Notes: a model not told the origin generated them from the sequence alone. A stretch of DNA of 64,000 nt from Cytobacillus firmus (GCF_023657595.1 NZ_CP098323.1:2318001-2382000), one strand, 5' to 3'. Shown: positions 36,502 through 46,012, counted from the first letter of the stretch. Numbers and translations are program-made.

Positions 36502-37272
36502 ATGCATATAGTTGACATTAATTGTGATATGGGAGAAAGCTTTGGTTCCTACAAGATGGGACGCGATGAGGAAATCCTGGACCACATTACCTCAGCCAAC
36601 ATCGCCTGCGGCTTCCATGCCGGTGACCCGGCGACCATGCGAAAAACAGTCAGGATGGCGCTTGATAAAAATGTAGGCCTGGGTGTCCATCCGGGACTCC
36701 AGGATCTGCATGGTTTCGGCCGGAGAGATATAAATATCACCCCTCAGGAAGCCTATGACCTGGTGGTCTACCAGATTGGCGCTTTATATGCTTTTGTTAA
36801 ATCAGAAGGCGGCAAGCTTCAGCATGTTAAACCGCACGGTGCACTGTTCAACATGGCCTCCAAAAGCGCACCGTTATCGGAAGCAATCGCAGAAGCTGTT
36901 TACAAAGTGGATCCAGAACTGATTCTGTTCGGTCTCTCAGGGGGCGAATTAGTTAAAGCCGGCAGGAAGATAGGCCTCCGTTCTGCGAATGAAGTATTTT
37001 CAGACCGGACCTACCAGGAGGACGGATCGCTTACGTCAAGAAGGGAGAGCAATGCACTAATTACAGATCACAGCGCTGCTGTTAATCAGGTAATCCGCAT
37101 GGTCAAAGAAGGAAAAGTTCATTCTGTTCAGGGTACTGATGTTTCCATTGAGGCCAATACGATCTGCATCCACGGCGATGGTGAAAGCGCCCTGGAATTT
37201 GCCCAATATATCCCGAAGGCGCTGAATGAAGCGGGTATCCAGGTGGCAAAAATCAGTGAGTTTTTGAAATAA
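36502..37272 (+). CDS. pxpA: 5-oxoprolinase subunit A (LamB/YcsF family)
   Basis: The third 5-oxoprolinase subunit, 256 residues, with the family start [25 protein letters not shown] and [17 protein letters not shown] precedes the ATG and the spacing from pxpC is one base. In B. subtilis ycsF comes before kipI/kipA; here the order is pxpB-pxpC-pxpA. Confidence 0.95.
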   Translation: MHIVDINCDMGESFGSYKMGRDEEILDHITSANIACGFHAGDPATMRKTVRMALDKNVGLGVHPGLQDLHGFGRRDINITPQEAYDLVVYQIGALYAFVKSEGGKLQHVKPHGALFNMASKSAPLSEAIAEAVYKVDPELILFGLSGGELVKAGRKIGLRSANEVFSDRTYQEDGSLTSRRESNALITDHSAAVNQVIRMVKEGKVHSVQGTDVSIEANTICIHGDGESALEFAQYIPKALNEAGIQVAKISEFLK

Positions 37273-37444
37273 AATTGGTATAGATGGAGATAATGAACAC
37301 TTGGTGACTTATCAAGCGCGGATCGCAGTTAGATGGAATAGTATCGTTCATGCCGGATTAGGCAGCGCAAACGGCACTAATCATGCTTTTCAGCGCGAAC
37401 AGTATAAAAAAATAACCACAAATTAATTTATTGGGGGAAAATGA
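37273..37444 (+). other. unexplained 170-bp spacer inside the pxp gene set
   Basis: No gene seen. The other gaps in the set are 20 bp or less. The stretch is less AT-rich than usual intergenic DNA and holds GATTAG with CTAATC 19 bp apart plus several GCGC-containing complementary segments, so the transcript may fold. No terminator-like T-run, and GGGGGAAA just before the next ATG. Confidence 0.4.
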
Positions 37445-38635
37445 ATGAAAAAGCAATCTAATGCCAGTCTTTTACTTGGCGCTGCCTTCCTTATGGCTAC
37501 ATCTGCCATCGGACCAGGCTTTCTGACTCAGACGACCGTTTTTACAGAAACACTGCTTGCAAGCTTCGGGTTTGTCATTTTAATTTCTATTATTATCGAT
37601 ATTGGTGCACAGATGAATATCTGGCGAATTATTGCTGTGTCTGAAAAACGGGCCCAGGATATTGCCAATGATGTCCTGCCGGGCCTCGGATATTTCCTGG
37701 CTGCCCTGATTGTCATGGGCGGACTGGCCTTTAATATTGGAAATATTGCCGGTGCCGGGTTAGGTACTAATGTTATATTCGGCATTTCTCCCGAATTCGG
37801 TGCCCTTTTAAGCGGAATTTTGGCGATCGGCATTTTTCTTGTAAAAGAAGCGGGAAAATTAATGGACCGCTTCACACAGATTTTAGGATTTGTCATGATT
37901 GGGCTTACTCTTTATGTTATGTTTACGGCACAGCCTCCTGTTGGTGAAGCTGTCGTCAAAACGTTTGTTCCAGACAAAATTGATATCCTGGCTATTATTA
38001 CACTTGTCGGCGGTACGGTCGGCGGCTATATCACTTTTGCCGGCGGCCATCGCCTAATTGATGCAGGTGTCAAAGGAAAAGAAGCTCTTCCTGAAGTCAC
38101 AAAGAGCTCTGTGAGTGCAATCGGGATTGCTTCCATAATGCGTATCTTCCTTTTCCTCGCAGCACTTGGTGTAGTTTCGCAAGGCTTGGCACTGGACCCA
38201 TCCAACCCGCCAGCTTCTGTATTCCAGCTGGCTGCGGGCAATATAGGCTATAAGATATTTGGAGTCGTTATGTGGGCAGCCGCGATCACATCTGTAGTCG
38301 GTGCAGCCTATACATCGGTCTCATTTATTCGGACATTGAGCCCTGCCATCGAGAAATATCATAAATGGGTGATTGTCGGTTTTATTGCCGTTTCTACATT
38401 TGTTTTCGTATTGATTGGTAAACCAGTCAAAATATTGGTTTTAGTTGGTTCATTAAATGGTCTTATCCTGCCAATCGCATTAGGTGTAATGCTGATTGCT
38501 GCTTATAAAACCAAAATTGTCGGCGATTATAAACATCCGCTCTGGATGACCATCTTCGGAGTCATTATCGTGATTGCCATGTCTTACATGGGGGTTTACT
38601 CGTTAATCAATGGAATCCCTGAGCTGTTTAAATAA
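37445..38635 (+). CDS. ycsG: NRAMP-like transporter, YcsG type
   Basis: A 396-residue integral membrane protein with eleven predicted helices, related to the NRAMP family (GAAFLMATSAIGPGFLTQTT where classic NRAMP has the DPGN motif). The DPGN metal motif is replaced by AIGPGF, as in YcsG relatives, so a metal role is doubtful; genomic linkage with 5-oxoprolinase suggests import of a related compound. That last step is inference. Confidence 0.88.
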   Translation: MKKQSNASLLLGAAFLMATSAIGPGFLTQTTVFTETLLASFGFVILISIIIDIGAQMNIWRIIAVSEKRAQDIANDVLPGLGYFLAALIVMGGLAFNIGNIAGAGLGTNVIFGISPEFGALLSGILAIGIFLVKEAGKLMDRFTQILGFVMIGLTLYVMFTAQPPVGEAVVKTFVPDKIDILAIITLVGGTVGGYITFAGGHRLIDAGVKGKEALPEVTKSSVSAIGIASIMRIFLFLAALGVVSQGLALDPSNPPASVFQLAAGNIGYKIFGVVMWAAAITSVVGAAYTSVSFIRTLSPAIEKYHKWVIVGFIAVSTFVFVLIGKPVKILVLVGSLNGLILPIALGVMLIAAYKTKIVGDYKHPLWMTIFGVIIVIAMSYMGVYSLINGIPELFK

Positions 38636-38655
38636 GCATGAAAGGAGATTTTTAT

Positions 38656-39447
38656 ATGAACTCCCCTTCTCAATTGAATCCTGATGAGGCACGCAAATTG
38701 ATCCGCAGCAAGGCATGGGAGAAACCGACAGCAGGAATGGCAAACGGCTTCATTCAGGCAAACCTTGCCATCCTGCCAAAGGATTTGGCTTTTGAGTTTC
38801 TCCTTTTCAGCCAAAGAAATCCAAAATCCTGCCCAATCATCGATGTGACAGAACCTGGGTCTCCTGTGCCGATGCTGTCAGCCCCAAATGCTGATATTAG
38901 AACAGATTTGCCCAAATACAGGATTTATAAAAACGGTGTTCTCTTTGAGGAGATTTCAGACATCACATCTTATTGGGATGATGCTATGGTGGCATTTCTG
39001 ATCGGCTGCAGTTTTACGTTTGAAGAAGCATTGCTGAAAAACAATATCCCTATCCGCCATATTGAGGAAAATCGGAATGTTCCAATGTTTAAAACAAATA
39101 TTGAGTGTGTGAAGGCAGGCCGGTTTGAAGGGCCAATGGTTGTGAGTATGCGGCCGATGACAGAGAAGGAAGCTATTCGGGCTGTCCAGGTGACAAGCCG
39201 CTTCCCTTCTGTCCATGGTGCCCCTGTCCATATTGGCAACCCTGAAGCAATCGGCATAAATAATATACATCAGCCCGATTTTGGCGATGCCGTGACGATT
39301 AAAGATGGAGAGGTACCTGTTTTTTGGGCCTGTGGCGTCACTCCTCAGGCAGTTGCCATGCATGTGAAGCCGGAAATTATGATTACACATGCACCGGGAC
39401 ATATGTTTATTACAGATTTAAAAAATGAAGAGTTTTCGGTTTTATAG
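38656..39447 (+). CDS. ycsI: putative hydro-lyase, YcsI/DUF1445 family
   Basis: A 263-residue cytosolic protein of the D-glutamate cyclase/DUF1445 group with SPSQLNPDEARKLIRS, MVAFLIGCSFTFEEAL and FWACGVTPQAV. The family is associated with ring closure of D-glutamate to 5-oxoproline in mammals, which fits the 5-oxoproline setting; activity here is inferred. AAAGGAG lies nine bases before the ATG at 38656. Last gene of the set. Confidence 0.9.
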   Translation: MNSPSQLNPDEARKLIRSKAWEKPTAGMANGFIQANLAILPKDLAFEFLLFSQRNPKSCPIIDVTEPGSPVPMLSAPNADIRTDLPKYRIYKNGVLFEEISDITSYWDDAMVAFLIGCSFTFEEALLKNNIPIRHIEENRNVPMFKTNIECVKAGRFEGPMVVSMRPMTEKEAIRAVQVTSRFPSVHGAPVHIGNPEAIGINNIHQPDFGDAVTIKDGEVPVFWACGVTPQAVAMHVKPEIMITHAPGHMFITDLKNEEFSVL

Positions 39448-39450
39448 GAA

Positions 39451-39478
39451 AAAGGCGCCCATTAGGCGCCTTTTACTT
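39451..39478. terminator. bidirectional terminator after ycsI
   Basis: Stem AAAAGGCGCC with GGCGCCTTTT around a short loop. Confidence 0.8.
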
Positions 39479-40615
39479 TTTGTGTTTTAAAAAATCCAGT
39501 GCATCTTGATGATCTTTTTTTATAATCTGCTCTATTAACGGGTCCCCCGGGATGACTTCCTTCTTTTTACTTTTGATAGTCCGGTAAACAGGCCTGATGG
39601 AGGATAGACTGCTTTTTACTTTCCATTCTCTATCCTCAAAGGCTATTTTCAAATCGATTAAACCGAGATGATTGCCCCAGTATCCAGCCTGTACAGCAGC
39701 TGTTCCATTAATGGTTCCTGTCTTCAAGTCGATCCCAGGCACCTTTTGCAGCTCATCTTTGACAGGAAAAACAGAATGGCTGTGACCGAATAAAATGGCA
39801 TCTATTCCTTTAACTTTGCTGAGTGCCTGAACTGAATTGCCCTTTTTCTCCTCCAGCCCTTTATCGGATTGGAGGCCGGTATGTGCAAGGGCCACAATGA
39901 TATCTGCCCCTTTGCTTTTCATTATAGGAATAAAGTGCTCTGCTGTTTCTTTTATATTTTTCACTTTAAGGTTCCCGCGAAAATACTCTTTATTCCACTC
40001 CGCAACAATCGGAGTAATAAAGCCGATGACTCCGACATTCAGCTGATGCTTTTCCCCAGCTGTATCTGTCACTTCTTTCTCTATAATGGTGTAGGGATTA
40101 AAATAATTGAGGTCATCTTCTTCAAGCTGATTGCCGTCTTCCACATAGATATTTGCATTCACATAAGGAAAGTTGGCTCCCCTGAGGCTTTCTTCCATAA
40201 AATCAATTCCGTAATTAAATTCATGATTTCCCACTGTTGCAGCGTCAAAAAGCAGCGTATTCATAGCTTTAAAAACAGGATGGACATTAGCCATGTCAAG
40301 CGGATGGCTTCTATAGGCATATTCATCGAGTCCATTGCCTTCAAGAATGTCCCCGTTATCGAATAAAAGGGAGTTAGGAGACTCTTTTCTAGCCTGTTTA
40401 ATCAGGCTGGCCGTCCTGGAAAGCCCAAACTCCACTGTTTTTCTGCGGTCTTCATAATCATAACCAATCATATTTCCATGCAAATCAGTGGTTTCCATCA
40501 CGCGCAGATGGATGGTTGGCGGTCCGGATACTTCAGCTTCCGTCTGGTTCCAGACAAGCAGCAGGGCTATGAATGATAACAGTGTGATAGTATACTTTTT
40601 CATTCCTTTTTTCAT
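39473..40615 (-). CDS. secreted metallophosphoesterase, CpdB/YfkN N-terminal domain only
   Basis: A 380-residue exported protein: signal peptide (about 1-27, ending near TEA), then a calcineurin-type phosphoesterase domain with METTDLHGNM, FDNGDILEGNGL, TVGNHEFNYG, ALAHTGL and GHSHSVFP. This is the N-terminal domain of 2',3'-cyclic-nucleotide phosphodiesterase/5'-nucleotidases. The C-terminal nucleotidase domain of the roughly 650-residue family members is absent and the protein ends in a basic tail, so it is a short form or an old truncation. Confidence 0.85.
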   Translation of the reverse strand: MKKGMKKYTITLLSFIALLLVWNQTEAEVSGPPTIHLRVMETTDLHGNMIGYDYEDRRKTVEFGLSRTASLIKQARKESPNSLLFDNGDILEGNGLDEYAYRSHPLDMANVHPVFKAMNTLLFDAATVGNHEFNYGIDFMEESLRGANFPYVNANIYVEDGNQLEEDDLNYFNPYTIIEKEVTDTAGEKHQLNVGVIGFITPIVAEWNKEYFRGNLKVKNIKETAEHFIPIMKSKGADIIVALAHTGLQSDKGLEEKKGNSVQALSKVKGIDAILFGHSHSVFPVKDELQKVPGIDLKTGTINGTAAVQAGYWGNHLGLIDLKIAFEDREWKVKSSLSSIRPVYRTIKSKKKEVIPGDPLIEQIIKKDHQDALDFLKHKK

Positions 40616-40781
40616 TCCAACTCCCCCAGACGATCAAAGATTAGTTTTCTTATTTTCTCTAGATGCAAGAAAATTAATCAGAGATTGGGGACTTAAGAAA
40701 AAAGAAGAAAAAAAGGAAAATTTTGAAACCTTTTTGCCCATTATACGGTATAAAAAAGAAATGAAATAAGGAGGTCCTCTT

Positions 40782-41114
40782 ATGGATAAACAAAGAAAGT
40801 TTTGGGTTTGGGCATTATTATTTTTTGTTTTAGAAACCATTTTAGCAGCGGTTGTGTCATTACTTCTCAACTTTCCTCTTCTTGATACCTTTGCCTACAG
40901 CAGCTTTCTCCTATTTGCATTCAGTTTATTTACCTTTTCACAGGGCGATGCCTGGACTAATAATGTAATTGCCGATTCAAAATTAAATATGATGACTCAT
41001 TTGAATGAAGAAGAAAGAGCAGATTTTTTCATTAATCTCAATCCATTTCTTGCTGGAACTTTTGTTTTTTTTATCGTTGGATTAATCATTACAGGATATT
41101 TGTTTATTAATTAA
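40782..41114 (+). CDS. hypothetical membrane protein, 110 aa
   Basis: Three predicted helices (about 8-30, 32-52 and 87-108) separated by a charged loop. A strong AAGGAGGTCC site precedes the ATG. No family recognised. It converges on an SDR gene and overlaps its last codon by four bases. Confidence 0.65.
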   Translation: MDKQRKFWVWALLFFVLETILAAVVSLLLNFPLLDTFAYSSFLLFAFSLFTFSQGDAWTNNVIADSKLNMMTHLNEEERADFFINLNPFLAGTFVFFIVGLIITGYLFIN

Positions 41115-41956
41115 TCTTTATAAAGTGTCTTGAATATGACTTTCTCCCATGCTTTCCAGCTCAGAAGGTGTTTCAGGCGTATTCTTGTTCGGACTCCTTT
41201 TCCTACAGGGTATCTGAGTGCAGGTTCTTTTTCCCTGATAATATCCACTGCTTTTTTCGCAACGATAATTGGATCTTCGTAAAAGGGCTCCCCTTGATCA
41301 AGGTACCTATGTATTTTTGTCATATAAGAGTAATAAGGCGAGTCGTTCTTCAATGAGGGTTCCGCTATCTTTTTGCCTGTTGTCCAAATGCCTGTCCTGA
41401 AGGATCCTGGCTCAATCAACACCACATTTACTCCAAACGGTTTGACTTCAAGCCTAAGTGATTCACTCCAGCCCTCTACTGCAAATTTTGAGGCGGCGTA
41501 TGGCGATAAGCCCGGAAAACCTACTCTTCCGCTGATTGAGCTGATGTTTATGATAGTACCTGATCCCTGTTCCCTCATAAATGGCAGAACTGCCTGTGTC
41601 ACGGCAATCGTTCCAAAGACATTTGTTTCAAACTGTTCTCTATACTCATCCAGCGGTATTTCTTCTGCAAATCCTGCTCCTGCATAGCCTGCATTATTGA
41701 TTAAAACATCAACCGAAGGCAATTGGAGCAGCTTGCTTTTAAAATTTTTTATAGAAGATGATGAAGTGACATCCAATTCATGAATGGAAATCTGAGCAAG
41801 TACTCCCTCTTTATCAGCTTTCTCCATTAATATTTTGCTTTTATCCAGGTTTCTCATTGTGGCAAGAACATTAAAATCGTTCTTTGCCAGCTCAATGGCC
41901 ATTAATATTCCAAACCCGCTGGAACAGCCGGTAATGACTGCGTAATTCCTATTCAA
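41111..41956 (-). CDS. SDR-family oxidoreductase
   Basis: A 281-residue classical short-chain dehydrogenase: cofactor loop TGCSSGFG, NNAG motif (INNAGYAGAG), Ser-Tyr-Lys triad (ISSISGRVGFPGLSPYAASK). It reduces or oxidises an alcohol or ketone of unknown identity. The start is a TTG behind AAGGTGAAGG. No operon partner. Confidence 0.87.
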   Translation of the reverse strand: MNRNYAVITGCSSGFGILMAIELAKNDFNVLATMRNLDKSKILMEKADKEGVLAQISIHELDVTSSSSIKNFKSKLLQLPSVDVLINNAGYAGAGFAEEIPLDEYREQFETNVFGTIAVTQAVLPFMREQGSGTIINISSISGRVGFPGLSPYAASKFAVEGWSESLRLEVKPFGVNVVLIEPGSFRTGIWTTGKKIAEPSLKNDSPYYSYMTKIHRYLDQGEPFYEDPIIVAKKAVDIIREKEPALRYPVGKGVRTRIRLKHLLSWKAWEKVIFKTLYKD

Positions 41957-42062
41957 ATACCTTCACCTTTCTCTGGTCAGAATTTTTTAATTTCGAATGT
42001 AAATAGATATATAATTAAATGTAAAAGTATTATAAAATAATAAATATATTGATAATTAGAGG

Positions 42063-42371
42063 ATGAACAAGTTGGCTCACATATTTATCAGCATTATCCT
42101 GATTTTCTCCGGTTTAATTACGACAGTGCAGCAAAGCCAGGAGCCGATTGATTTCAATGATCCCGGAAGAGATGCCATTGTGATCGATTCACCAGCCCTG
42201 AAAAACCCAGCTTTTTGCAGCACACTAGTAACTGCAGTAAAAACAACCGCACAGACAATCAATTTTAAAGCACGGCAGATGTATTTTCAGACTCTTACAT
42301 CTGCTGCATTCCATAGAAGCAGCGAATACATGACACCCTACATGTTTCGGAGTAATTATCTCCGCATTTAA
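42063..42371 (+). CDS. small exported protein, about 100 aa
   Basis: An N-terminal signal (HIFISIILIFSGLITT) then about 75 residues with one cysteine and no motif I know. AGAGG directly abuts the ATG at 42063; a TTG at 42072 has better spacing and may be the true start. Coding is likely but not certain. Confidence 0.5.
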   Translation: MNKLAHIFISIILIFSGLITTVQQSQEPIDFNDPGRDAIVIDSPALKNPAFCSTLVTAVKTTAQTINFKARQMYFQTLTSAAFHRSSEYMTPYMFRSNYLRI

Positions 42372-42412
42372 TGGAACCCTGAAGAAACCTACTAAAGTGT
42401 GGAGGAATGGAA

Positions 42413-43426
42413 TTGGAAACGATTAAATCACTTTTTACTAATAACGGCTTTAAAAGATTCGTCATTTTTGGCATTATAGTTCTGGCTCTTTACCTGTCGA
42501 GAAGCATGATTAATTTAATCCTGATTACTTTTATTTTTTCTTTCTTGATGGATAGGCTCGTGAAACTGGTCCTATCGAGATTTAAACTGAATAGAAAACT
42601 GACAGTCGTAACCCTTTATATAGGAATTATCGGCCTTCTCTCTATCGGGATTATTAAGTATCTTCCTTTAATAGTAACTGAAATTTCTCAGCTGTTTAAG
42701 CAGGTTGAAAGCTTTTATACCCAGAAGCATGACAATATTGTCATCACTTACATTGTGCAAATGCTTGAAAGAAATGAAGTTACGAAGTATCTCGAACAGG
42801 GCTTTGCGTTCCTGCTTCAATATTTTTCTGATATTAGCCATATTGCGATTCAAGTATTGCTGTCGCTTATCCTTAGTTTGTTCTTCCTGCTTGAAAAGCC
42901 TAAGCTGACTGAGTTTACTTTAAAGTTCAAATACAGCAAAATGGCCGCCTTTTATAATGAGATTTCCTATTTTGGAAGTAAGTTCGTGCAAACATTTGGA
43001 AAAGTTATTGAAGCGCAGGTGGTTATTGCCACAGTGAATTGTATTCTGACAACACTTGCGCTCTGGATCATGGACTTCCCTCACCTGATGGGCTTGTCTA
43101 TACTTATTTTCCTGCTTGGTCTGATCCCGGTAGCAGGCGTGATTATTTCCCTGGTTCCTTTATGTACAATTGCCTATTCACTAGGCGGCTTCATCCAGGT
43201 GTTTTATATCCTCCTGTTAATTATGGTGATTCATGCGATTGAAGCCTATATTTTAAACCCGAAGCTTATGTCTTCCAAAACGGATTTGCCGGTATTTTAT
43301 ACGTTCATTGTTCTGATTTTCTCTGAGCATTTCTTTGGTGTCTGGGGATTGATTGTCGGTATACCGGTGTTTGTGTTTCTGCTGGATGTACTTGAAGTCA
43401 AGAGCAATCCTCCTAAAATACAGTAA
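42413..43426 (+). CDS. AI-2E/PerM-family transporter
   Basis: A 337-residue integral membrane protein with about seven or eight helices, the long extracytoplasmic helical region (about 70-140) and the family end motif GLIPVAGVIISLVP and HAIEAYILNPKLMSS. The family includes permeases and sodium-proton exchangers; function here is unknown. The TTG at 42413 is seven bases from GGAGGA; an ATG two codons earlier is too close. Confidence 0.85.
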   Translation: METIKSLFTNNGFKRFVIFGIIVLALYLSRSMINLILITFIFSFLMDRLVKLVLSRFKLNRKLTVVTLYIGIIGLLSIGIIKYLPLIVTEISQLFKQVESFYTQKHDNIVITYIVQMLERNEVTKYLEQGFAFLLQYFSDISHIAIQVLLSLILSLFFLLEKPKLTEFTLKFKYSKMAAFYNEISYFGSKFVQTFGKVIEAQVVIATVNCILTTLALWIMDFPHLMGLSILIFLLGLIPVAGVIISLVPLCTIAYSLGGFIQVFYILLLIMVIHAIEAYILNPKLMSSKTDLPVFYTFIVLIFSEHFFGVWGLIVGIPVFVFLLDVLEVKSNPPKIQ

Positions 43427-43428
43427 CT

Positions 43429-43463
43429 TGAAAAACACACAGTCCTTCTGTGTGTTTTTTATT
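43429..43463. terminator. intrinsic terminator
   Basis: Stem AAAACACACAG with CTGTGTGTTTTTT between converging genes. Confidence 0.85.
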
Positions 43464-43869
43464 TATTCACTGCGCCTCTTTTATTTTCATGCTGCTTCAG
43501 CCAATGTCTGAGCCCTTTTCCTGCGTGTGGTTCATCACTATATCTGGGTATGACGTGCAGATGGCTGTGAAGAATGGATTGATTGGAAGCTTCACCGACG
43601 TTCCATCCAAGAGTGTATCCATCTGGTTCATACTTTGTATCCAAATAATCCTTCGCTTTTTGAAGAAGTTCATATGTATCCTTCCACTCTTCAGCCGTTA
43701 AGTGAAAGGCATCTGAATGATGTGCTTTTGGCACAATGACCCCGCAGCCCTCTAAAACATCCTGTTCTTTATCGTGCTGAAGAAAATAACAAGTGCTGTT
43801 TTCAAAAATGATATTCTGGTGTGGATCCTTGTGCGGACTGCAAAAAGGACAACTTTCCTGATGGTTCAT
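43459..43869 (-). CDS. HIT-family nucleotide hydrolase
   Basis: A 136-residue histidine-triad protein. It has CPFC near the N-terminus (zinc-binding type), and the triad HSHLHVIPR near residue 103-110. HIT proteins hydrolyse nucleoside monophosphate conjugates. The ATG is directly behind the stop of the P-loop kinase, so the two are translated as a pair. Confidence 0.88.
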   Translation of the reverse strand: MNHQESCPFCSPHKDPHQNIIFENSTCYFLQHDKEQDVLEGCGVIVPKAHHSDAFHLTAEEWKDTYELLQKAKDYLDTKYEPDGYTLGWNVGEASNQSILHSHLHVIPRYSDEPHAGKGLRHWLKQHENKRGAVNK

Positions 43870-44718
43870 TTAATCATTTCCTTTCCTAACAGGGTTATTG
43901 ATCAGGAAATTCTCTAAAGCGATTTTGTGGGAATGCTCATCATAGGCAGTGTTATTGATTATGGTCTTTCGGATAGTCAGTTTTTTCAGAATCTCTTCTT
44001 CAGCCTGTCTCCTTGCTTTTAGAATCTTTATGGTGCCCTCTTCCCCGCTTAGATGATTCTGCTTTCCGTATCCTTGCCGGGTATAATAATGGATAAAGCC
44101 CTCAGACCAGCTTTTCGGCCGATCTTTTATTGCTCTTTTGAAGGAGTATTCTATGTTATCCTGATTGATATAAATTAGCATCGGATTAAGATTTTTTATC
44201 GAATTTTCCAGTGCTAAAATATAATCCAGCAGCTTTGTTTGGGGAGCCCCATATTTAATCATTCCGACCGTAACGGGATTCTGGATAAAACAGCATTCAA
44301 AAATGTGAACTTTATTGCTGTTTTCAGCTTGCCTGGCGAATGTTGCCCACTTTTGAGTGATGAGTTGAATATTTTTCTCCAGCTGCAGCTCATAGATATC
44401 ATTTTTAAATGCTTTTTCATAAAATATATCTGGCATATCAGGTCCAAGCTTTTTATAAGGCAGCAAAAAGCCATTATCTTGTGAAATGCTTTTCTCTGAT
44501 AGTTGATCTCTGAAAGCGCTAAATTCTTCTAATAAGAACTGCCACTCATCATTAGTAAAGAAAGCGACACTTTCATAATCGGCAGGGTGGTCTAGATTAC
44601 CTTCGAAGTATACTTGTGCTTCGATGCCATTTTGGTTTAGAATGTCATGCACCAATCTTGCCGTAGTGGATTTTCCTGAACCCGGCAGGCCTTCGATTAA
44701 AATTAGTTTTGTATCCAT
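43870..44718 (-). CDS. P-loop kinase-like protein
   Basis: A 282-residue soluble protein with Walker A GLPGSGKSTT at residues 8-17 and downstream features of small-molecule kinases (NKVHIFECCFIQNPVTVG). The substrate is unknown. The ATG at 44718 follows GAAGGTGA; the frame open to 44748 lacks a site. Coupled to the HIT protein gene. Confidence 0.75.
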   Translation of the reverse strand: MDTKLILIEGLPGSGKSTTARLVHDILNQNGIEAQVYFEGNLDHPADYESVAFFTNDEWQFLLEEFSAFRDQLSEKSISQDNGFLLPYKKLGPDMPDIFYEKAFKNDIYELQLEKNIQLITQKWATFARQAENSNKVHIFECCFIQNPVTVGMIKYGAPQTKLLDYILALENSIKNLNPMLIYINQDNIEYSFKRAIKDRPKSWSEGFIHYYTRQGYGKQNHLSGEEGTIKILKARRQAEEEILKKLTIRKTIINNTAYDEHSHKIALENFLINNPVRKGND

Positions 44719-44770
44719 GGATTCACCTTCACAACATTTAGAATTCACACTCTATTGTAAGGCATAAAAA

Positions 44771-44803
44771 GAAAAACAAACAGTGTTTGCTGTTTGTTTT
44801 TGG
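44771..44803 (-). terminator. intrinsic terminator behind the DUF302 gene
   Basis: Stem AAAACAAACAG with CTGTTTGTTTTT. Confidence 0.75.
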
Positions 44804-44814
44804 ATGAAGATGTA

Positions 44815-45201
44815 TTAAACGGATTTATCCAGGCAGGCAATCAGGCGCTTCTCTATATCTGATGCCATTTCTTTAAGGTTCTGGCTTTCCATCATGCTTA
44901 TTAACACACTTGGCCTTGGCAATCCTATCTTTGTTTTGCCGTTTTCTTTATATACAACGATTTTACAGGGGAGAAATTAGCCAACGATTTTATCTTCTTT
45001 CAGTACTCTCTCCGCCTCCTGGGGATTACAAACTTCAAGGACCTTAAATTCTTCATCCAGATGAAAGCCCTTCTCCTCCAGCTTCTCTTTAATATCAAAA
45101 GTCCAAAGTACACCAAACTTTTCATCTTTTAAATGCGTTTCCAATGCTGTAATTGTTTCTTCAATGGATTTCTCTGATTCAACTGTGTAATCAAAATTCA
45201 T
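44815..45201 (-). pseudogene. DUF302-domain protein, one in-frame TAA
   Basis: Read through, this is a complete 127-residue DUF302 protein. The first 74 residues (MNFDYTVESEKSIEETITAL) end with KIVG, then TAA at 44977-44979, then FLPCKIVVYKENGKTKIGLP, LISMMESQ and a normal end. DUF302 proteins have GYFLPC here, so the TAA stands in place of the conserved Tyr (TAC or TAT to TAA is one change). Both parts are in the same frame. AGAGGTG precedes the ATG at 45201. The C-terminal half is still well conserved, so the loss looks recent or is a sequencing error. Confidence 0.85.
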
Positions 45202-45326
45202 AGCAGTCACCTCTTTTTCATGTCCTTTTTAATATGAACAAACTGCTGTGTTTTTACTATGGAATGCTGGTGAACTGCTATGAGATATTGATGGCGAGCG
45301 TTTCTTGGTTAGACCGGGTTTCATAG

Positions 45327-45641
45327 CTAAGACACAAGTTTTAACCCAATTGCCGCACTTAATACCATTGCAATAAAGAATATTCGTTTGGCGTCTTTCG
45401 GTTCTCCGTACAGGATCATGCCAAGGATCGCTCCACCGGCGGCGCCGATTCCGGTCCAGACGGCATAAGCTGTGCCCATCGGCAGTTCTTTCATGGCCAA
45501 AGACAGGAACAGGAAGCTGGCGCCAAAGCCGCCAATAAGCAGAAGTAAGGACCGCCAGTTCCTGTTTTGATGCCAGCTGTTAATCATGGTGACACCTGTC
45601 ATTTCAAAAATTCCAGCTAAAATCAGATACAGCCAGCTCAT
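45327..45641 (-). CDS. ykkD: SMR-family guanidinium exporter subunit
   Basis: A 104-residue four-helix small multidrug resistance protein with the membrane Glu ([15 protein letters not shown]). In Bacillus YkkC and YkkD form a heteromeric exporter. The ATG overlaps the stop of ykkC as ATGA. The guanidine-I riboswitch upstream fits a guanidinium exporter. Confidence 0.9.
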   Translation of the reverse strand: MSWLYLILAGIFEMTGVTMINSWHQNRNWRSLLLLIGGFGASFLFLSLAMKELPMGTAYAVWTGIGAAGGAILGMILYGEPKDAKRIFFIAMVLSAAIGLKLVS

Positions 45642-45976
45642 GAACTTTCAGCTCCTTTTGATTTGTCCTCGTTTGTCACCAGCTTTAAACCAAGGACTCC
45701 TAATAATAAAACAAAAACCAGAATGATTTTAGATAATTTCAAAGGCTCTCCGAAAAATATAATTTCCGATAGTACTGTCCCGGCGGTGCCCATGCCAACA
45801 AAGACAGCATAAACCGTCCCCACCGGCAGCACCCTGCCCGCCATGATCATCAGATAAAAACTGACAGCGATGCATATGATGGTCCCTGCCCATGATAAGG
45901 GATCATCCGCATGCTTTAAGCCAATGACCCAAAACACTTCAAAAAATGCTGCAATAAATACCTTTAGCCACTGCAT
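45638..45976 (-). CDS. ykkC: SMR-family guanidinium exporter subunit
   Basis: A 112-residue four-helix SMR protein with the functional Glu ([18 protein letters not shown]). AAGGAGCTG precedes the ATG at 45976; the frame is open upstream through the riboswitch. It is the first gene of the ykkCD pair. Confidence 0.9.
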   Translation of the reverse strand: MQWLKVFIAAFFEVFWVIGLKHADDPLSWAGTIICIAVSFYLMIMAGRVLPVGTVYAVFVGMGTAGTVLSEIIFFGEPLKLSKIILVFVLLLGVLGLKLVTNEDKSKGAESS

Positions 45977-46012
45977 GAAATCAGCTCCTTTATTAATATT
46001 CCCTGAAAAAGA

